Of a DNA stretch of 8,746 nucleotides, positions 5,741 through 8,746 are shown piece by piece. The notes below the pieces were generated by a model that made no database searches, had not been told where the DNA came from, and saw only the letters and a list, made by a program, of their open reading frames with translations. Within the stretch, counting starts at the first letter, position 1. Each line of letters starts with the position of its first letter. This DNA comes from AWTP1-13 sp035258605. Lineage in GTDB: Bacteria > Pseudomonadota > Alphaproteobacteria > Rhizobiales > Hyphomicrobiaceae. The translations under genes were made by a program, and so were the position numbers. The DNA is taken from assembly GCA_035258605.1 (NCBI GenBank), contig DATFXD010000287.1, positions 1 through 8,746 of the forward strand, read 5' to 3'.

Positions 5741-7069
5741 GTGCTCTATCGGATGCGGCATCGAGCCCTGCGATCGCCGCTGCAGCACCTTTACCGGTGC
5801 CTTCTGTTGGCCGCCCTTTGCTTCACCTCGCTCGTGGTGCCGGCGGTCCGAGCCCAGGACCGGGAACTCGACATCGACGTGGTCTACCAGGCGCTTGAAC
5901 CGTACGGGCGCTGGTTCGAGCACGCCGTGTGGGGCACGGTCTGGCAGCCCACCGTCGAGCCGGGCTGGCGCCCTTATACGCGGGGGATGTGGGTCTATAG
6001 CGACGCGGAGGGCTGGTATTGGGAGGCCGAGGAGCCATGGGGCTGGGCTCCCTTCCACTACGGCCGCTGGCTCCTCGATACGAGCGGCGCCTGGATCTGG
6101 CTGCCTGACACCGAATGGGCTCCGGCCTGGGTCGCCTGGCAGGTCAGTGACGACTATGCCGGCTGGGCGCCGCTGCCGCCGGAGGCGGTGTGGGGAGCCG
6201 ATGGCGAGCTGTTGCCGGCGACGGCAATCCTCGCCGGCCCCGGCAGGCAGTCGCAGTGGTGCTTCGTGCGCCCGCATCAATTGATCCTGCCGGGCCTCTA
6301 CCGTTACCTGCTGCCGCCGCGAACCGCCGATCTCGCCCTGGCGGCGACGCGCCCCGCCTACCCCCGGCGCAGCGCCACCGGCGGCATTGTCAATGCTGGC
6401 TTCGATGTGCGGCGCCTCGAGCGCATGACGGGACGTCCAGTTCCCCGCCTGCTCCTGAAAAGCGTCGACACGCCGCAAGCGGCACGCGCCGGCGGCGGTC
6501 GGGGGTATGGTCAGGAGCTTGCCGTCTATCGGCCGCGGCTGATGCCGCCTGCCAACGGCGGCGGCCGCCTGCAGCCGGCACTGTTGGCCCGCCACACCCC
6601 CGCCGTGCCCGCAACCGCTGGCGGACGCGAGCCGCCGCCGCAGATCCCCGCCGCCGCCACACCGCGCGAGGTGCCCGCCGGCGATCGGGAGGGCGCCGGC
6701 CGCCCCGGCGCCGTCCCGGGTAGGCCGATGGCGACCGATCCGGCAGCGGCGCCCGCCCGCGCAAGCGCGGCCGCGCGCCGCAACGACACGGTCGAGCCTG
6801 GCAGGGATGGCCCGCGTCAGGGTCCGCCAGCCGGCCACCCCGGCCGCAGCCCGCCAGCGCCGCCCGGAGCGCCGCCCCGCGACTACGGCGGCCCGGCCAC
6901 CGGCTCGCGCGCCAGCACGTCCGAGCCGGCGTTGGCACGGCCACGGCCGGCACCGATGCCGCCAATGGCGCCAGCGGCGGCCCCGCCAATACCCGCCCCG
7001 CGTGCCCCGGCCCCCGATCAGCGCCGGCCACCACCCCACCGCGACGACGGCCGCGGCCCCGGCGGCTAG
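5741..7069 (+). CDS. Trp-rich secreted protein with DUF6600 / YXWGXW-type domain and Pro/Ala/Arg-rich tail
   Basis: Predicted exported protein of about 442 residues, function unknown. The start is uncertain. GTG 5741 has GGAG (5729-5732) eight bases upstream and gives a good signal peptide: basic residues 1-19, hydrophobic 20-34, cleavage near VRA-QD at 38. ATG 5753 in the same frame is the main alternative, and the frame stays open back into the preceding gene. Residues about 48-152 form the DUF6600-type domain: YQALEPYGRW, VWQP, WRPYTRGMW, GWYWEAEEPWGWAPFHYGRW, WIWLPDTEWAPAWVAW and GWAPLPP. I count 17 Trp between residues 58 and 151. Residues about 155-265 are less distinctive. From about 265 to the end the chain is low-complexity Pro, Ala, Gly and Arg and is probably disordered. 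Related proteins occur widely in proteobacteria, sometimes with FecR-like domains, but I know no established activity. It may be cell-envelope associated. Confidence 0.75.
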   Translation: MLYRMRHRALRSPLQHLYRCLLLAALCFTSLVVPAVRAQDRELDIDVVYQALEPYGRWFEHAVWGTVWQPTVEPGWRPYTRGMWVYSDAEGWYWEAEEPWGWAPFHYGRWLLDTSGAWIWLPDTEWAPAWVAWQVSDDYAGWAPLPPEAVWGADGELLPATAILAGPGRQSQWCFVRPHQLILPGLYRYLLPPRTADLALAATRPAYPRRSATGGIVNAGFDVRRLERMTGRPVPRLLLKSVDTPQAARAGGGRGYGQELAVYRPRLMPPANGGGRLQPALLARHTPAVPATAGGREPPPQIPAAATPREVPAGDREGAGRPGAVPGRPMATDPAAAPARASAAARRNDTVEPGRDGPRQGPPAGHPGRSPPAPPGAPPRDYGGPATGSRASTSEPALARPRPAPMPPMAPAAAPPIPAPRAPAPDQRRPPPHRDDGRGPGG

Positions 7070-7162
7070 GGTCGCTTCCCCTCCTGCCCCCGCTGGTTGG
7101 CCGCGCTACCAGTTGCGCGACCCGCATTGCCGGGCCGGCCGCGGCCCGCTATCAGGCCAACC

Positions 7163-8125
7163 ATGCCGGTCAAACCCAAAGCCGTGAACGCCACCGCCGT
7201 CCCCGACCTTGCCGCCCTGGTCGCGCGCATGCGCGCCGGCGACCGTCGGGCGACCGCGCGCGTCGTCACCGAGCTCGAACGCTTGTCGGAGACTGTGCCC
7301 GCACTCCTGCGTCACCTGCGGCCCTACCTCGGCCACGCCCTCGTGGTTGGCTTCACCGGTCCGCCGGGTGCCGGCAAATCCACGCTCGTCAATGCCTACA
7401 CCAGCCAGCTGCGGGCGAGCGGGCGGACGGTGGGGATTGTCGCGGTTGACCCTTCGAGCCCGGTCTCGGGCGGCGCCATCCTGGGCGACCGCATTCGCAT
7501 GACCGCCACGCTCGATGACGATGGCGTGTTCATGCGTTCGCTCGCCAGCCGCGGTCACCTTGGCGGCCTATGCCCGGCGGCGGTGCGCGTGATCGATGGT
7601 CTCGATGCCGCCGGCAAGGACGTCATCTTGCTCGAGACCGTTGGGACCGGCCAAAGCGAAATCGATGTGGCGGAGATCGCCGATGTGCGCGTCGTGGTGA
7701 TGGCGCCGGGCCTCGGCGACGATATTCAGGCCATGAAAGCCGGTCTCCTCGAAATCGCCGACATCCTGGTGGTCAACAAGGCCGATCGCGAGGGCGCCGA
7801 GCGCACCTTGCACCAGCTCAAGAGTGCGGTCGGGCTCCGGCCCCAGGGCAGCGCCGAGACGGCGCTGGTCAAGACCACCGCCACCACCGCAGACGGCGTT
7901 GGCGCGCTCGCCGAGGCCGTCACCCAAGCCGCCGTGCGCGTCAGCATCGATAGCAAGGAACGCCGCCGCCGGCGCGCGCGCTATCTCATCGCGCGAGCCG
8001 CCGCCGAGCTCCTGGCCGAGCGCATCAAGCTGGGCGGGGAGCGCAGCCTCGATGCGCTCGCCGATCAAGTGTTGGCCGGGCGACTGCTGCCGGCCGCGGC
8101 GGCAAGGAAGCTCCTCGCCGGCTGA
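7163..8125 (+). CDS. meaB: MeaB/ArgK-family GTPase, methylmalonyl-CoA mutase chaperone
   Basis: Cytoplasmic P-loop GTPase of 320 residues. MeaB proteins bind adenosylcobalamin-dependent methylmalonyl-CoA mutase (or a sister mutase), gate cofactor loading and protect it from inactivation. Visible motifs are the P-loop GPPGAGKST (66-74), VDPSSPVSGGAILGDRIRM (95-113), RSLASRGHLGG (125-135), the switch region ETVGTGQSE (158-166), PGLGDDIQAMKAG (182-194) and the guanine-specificity NKAD (205-208). A basic RRRRRAR segment (267-273) begins the C-terminal helical dimerisation region. ATG 7163 is chosen: AGG lies six bases upstream, and the frame before it, open to a TTG at 7097, is low-complexity and unlike the family. 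The length matches MeaB. No mutase gene lies in the window, so the partner must be encoded elsewhere. The historic name ArgK (arginine transport kinase) is considered a misassignment. Confidence 0.9.
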   Translation: MPVKPKAVNATAVPDLAALVARMRAGDRRATARVVTELERLSETVPALLRHLRPYLGHALVVGFTGPPGAGKSTLVNAYTSQLRASGRTVGIVAVDPSSPVSGGAILGDRIRMTATLDDDGVFMRSLASRGHLGGLCPAAVRVIDGLDAAGKDVILLETVGTGQSEIDVAEIADVRVVVMAPGLGDDIQAMKAGLLEIADILVVNKADREGAERTLHQLKSAVGLRPQGSAETALVKTTATTADGVGALAEAVTQAAVRVSIDSKERRRRRARYLIARAAAELLAERIKLGGERSLDALADQVLAGRLLPAAAARKLLAG

Positions 8126-8132
8126 CGGGCGC

Positions 8133-8162
8133 TTGCCTGCCACCGCGCCAAGCGCATAAGCT
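8133..8162 (+). promoter_or_regulatory. Weak promoter candidate for the four-cysteine protein gene
   Basis: TTGCCT (8133-8138) and TAAGCT (8157-8162) are spaced by 18 bases in the 70-base gap after meaB. The -10 match is poor (3/6), so read-through from meaB is a fair alternative. Confidence 0.25.
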
Positions 8163-8195
8163 TGGCCGCGATCGGGGCCTTGAGGGAGTAGAGCC

Positions 8196-8528
8196 ATGCT
8201 GCACGCCGTCAACTGGCGCACCGGCCTCCTGTTGCTCGCCACGCTCGGCGTCGGCGTCAGCGCGGTGCCGGAGGCCGAAGCCCGCATTCGCTGCGACGGT
8301 GAGTACCAGATCATCAACGGTGAGCCGCACGCGACCCCCTATTGCGGCGACGAAAACCTGGCGCAGGTTGCCCGCACCTACGGCGTCCATGTGTCGGGCA
8401 GCACCATGCGCAACAACCCGGGCGAGAAACTGCGCGTGTGCCAGTTCATCGGCAGCGACATCCGCGTGCGGGAGGCCTGCCAAGGCTACGGCCAGGATGG
8501 GCGGGGCGGGGTCATTCGGCGCTTCTGA
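8196..8528 (+). CDS. Small secreted four-cysteine protein, function unknown
   Basis: Protein of 110 residues with no function I can assign. Residues 1-29 look like a Sec signal peptide: hydrophobic core TGLLLLATLGVGVSAV and cleavage near AEA-R. The mature part of about 80 residues has four cysteines (C33, C50, C82, C95), an even number that suits two disulfide bonds in the periplasm. The stretches DGEYQIINGEPHATPYCGDENLAQVAR and VCQFIGSDIRVREAC look like a compact conserved fold; I have an impression of similar hypothetical proteins in other alphaproteobacteria but cannot confirm it here. The RBS is strong: GGGAG (8184-8188) is seven bases before ATG 8196, which supports real expression. It lies 70 bases after meaB on the same strand and ends 23 bases from the convergent cimA gene. 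Short, but coding is well supported by start signal, signal peptide and cysteine pattern. Confidence 0.75.
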   Translation: MLHAVNWRTGLLLLATLGVGVSAVPEAEARIRCDGEYQIINGEPHATPYCGDENLAQVARTYGVHVSGSTMRNNPGEKLRVCQFIGSDIRVREACQGYGQDGRGGVIRRF

Positions 8529-8551
8529 CCGCCATTGCTGCCAAGGGCGGC

Positions 8552-8746
8552 CTAGCTGGCGGCTTGCGCGCCGGCCCTCAGCAGCTTGTAGGTGATGGAA
8601 TCGGTCAGCGCCTCGAAGCTGGCATCGACGATGTTGGAGGACACCCCGACCGTAAACCAGCGCGCGGTCGTGGTCCGATCGCGGCTCTCCACCAACACGC
8701 GCGTGACGGCCTCGGTACCGCCCGTCAGAATGCGCACCTTGTAGTC
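8552..8746 (-). CDS. cimA: Citramalate synthase, C-terminal fragment (runs off the right edge)
   Basis: The last 64 residues of a gene read leftward, ending at the TAG complementary to 8552-8554. The visible sequence runs from DYKVRILTGGTEAVTRVLVES through TVGVSSNIVDASFEALTDSI to YKLLRAGAQAAS. It matches the end of the LeuA-type C-terminal allosteric domain as found in (R)-citramalate synthase, where GTVGVSxNIIxASxxALxDSxxYKL is typical. CimA condenses pyruvate and acetyl-CoA to citramalate, opening the threonine-independent route to 2-oxobutyrate and isoleucine; the C-terminal domain mediates isoleucine feedback in characterised members. A 2-isopropylmalate or related synthase is the alternative, but the YKLL ending favours CimA. 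The catalytic barrel lies outside the window, so integrity cannot be judged. Confidence 0.82.
   Translation of the reverse strand, partial: DYKVRILTGGTEAVTRVLVESRDRTTTARWFTVGVSSNIVDASFEALTDSITYKLLRAGAQAAS

Noticed and set aside
1512..5777. Four copies of GCGATCGC (1512, 3428, 5700, 5770), like the cyanobacterial HIP1 octamer
   Set aside because: One lies in the 5700 gap and the others fall in coding sequence where GCG-ATC-GC is favoured by codon use. Four copies in 8.7 kb do not show HIP1-like density, and the gene content is not cyanobacterial.
5675..7039. 454-codon minus-strand open frame opposite the DUF6600 gene
   Set aside because: The plus strand carries a signal peptide, RBS and a known domain. 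The antisense product is Arg/Gly/Ala-rich low complexity. The tail region is open in several frames simply from lack of A+T.
6807..7187. 126-codon plus-strand frame overlapping the DUF6600 tail and the meaB start
   Set aside because: It has Arg/Ala/Pro-only composition and no RBS, and runs into a well-supported gene; it is a shadow of the GC-rich tail.
8529..8550. CCGCC...GGCGG inverted repeat between the four-cysteine gene and cimA
   Set aside because: A five-pair stem with a 12-base loop and no T-run on either side is too weak to call a bidirectional terminator.
1..8746. Search for a defence system, mobile element, CRISPR array, tRNA or phage genes
   Set aside because: No transposase, integrase, nuclease, toxin-antitoxin pair, regularly spaced repeats or cloverleaf-like sequence was seen. 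All gene-sized stretches are accounted for by housekeeping, metabolic or envelope genes.

Overview
The window is about 8.7 kb of very GC-rich DNA (roughly two thirds G+C by eye) with tightly packed, ordinary-looking chromosomal genes. The content points to an alphaproteobacterium, probably of the Rhodospirillales/Hyphomicrobiales type: an LpxL-type acyltransferase (Gram-negative envelope), an IalB-family periplasmic protein, HspQ, a MeaB-type GTPase, a malyl-CoA lyase and a citramalate synthase. This assignment is inferred from gene content and composition, since no rRNA or marker gene is present. I see no tRNA, rRNA, insertion sequence, phage gene, CRISPR array or plasmid function.

Layout, left to right. 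(1) 1-885 (+): lysophospholipid acyltransferase (LpxL/HtrB-like), missing only its extreme N-terminus. (2) 1008-2060 (+): HpcH/HpaI-family malyl-CoA lyase, with a good promoter and RBS in front. (3) 2184-2519 (+): heat-shock protein HspQ, followed by a hairpin and T-run that look like its terminator. (4) 2626-3489 (-): secreted IalB-family protein, convergent with hspQ. (5) 3490-3788: a 299-base divergent intergenic region with several dyad symmetries. (6) 3789-5579 (+): YejA-like family 5 peptide-binding protein without permease genes beside it. (7) 5580-5740: a short gap with a perfect 13-bp tandem repeat. (8) 5741-7069 (+): Trp-rich DUF6600/YXWGXW secreted protein with a long Pro/Ala/Arg-rich tail. 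(9) 7163-8125 (+): MeaB/ArgK-type GTPase. (10) 8196-8528 (+): small secreted four-cysteine protein of unknown function. (11) 8552-8746 (-): C-terminal end of citramalate synthase (cimA), running off the right edge.

Two themes recur. Four genes encode exported envelope proteins (IalB-like, YejA-like, DUF6600, four-Cys protein), and the acyltransferase builds outer-membrane lipid. The metabolic genes touch short-chain CoA chemistry: malyl-CoA lyase joins or splits acetyl-CoA or propionyl-CoA with glyoxylate, MeaB protects the B12-dependent methylmalonyl-CoA mutase, and citramalate synthase condenses pyruvate with acetyl-CoA for isoleucine. Lyase plus MeaB fits an ethylmalonyl-CoA-pathway or propionyl-CoA/glyoxylate metabolism, but the genes are not in one operon and the other pathway genes are not in the window.

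I did not find a convincing new multi-gene system. The observations most worth a second look are the Chloroflexus-like lyase, the tandem repeat/hairpin before the DUF6600 gene, the symmetrical elements around ialB, and the uncharacterised four-cysteine secreted protein.
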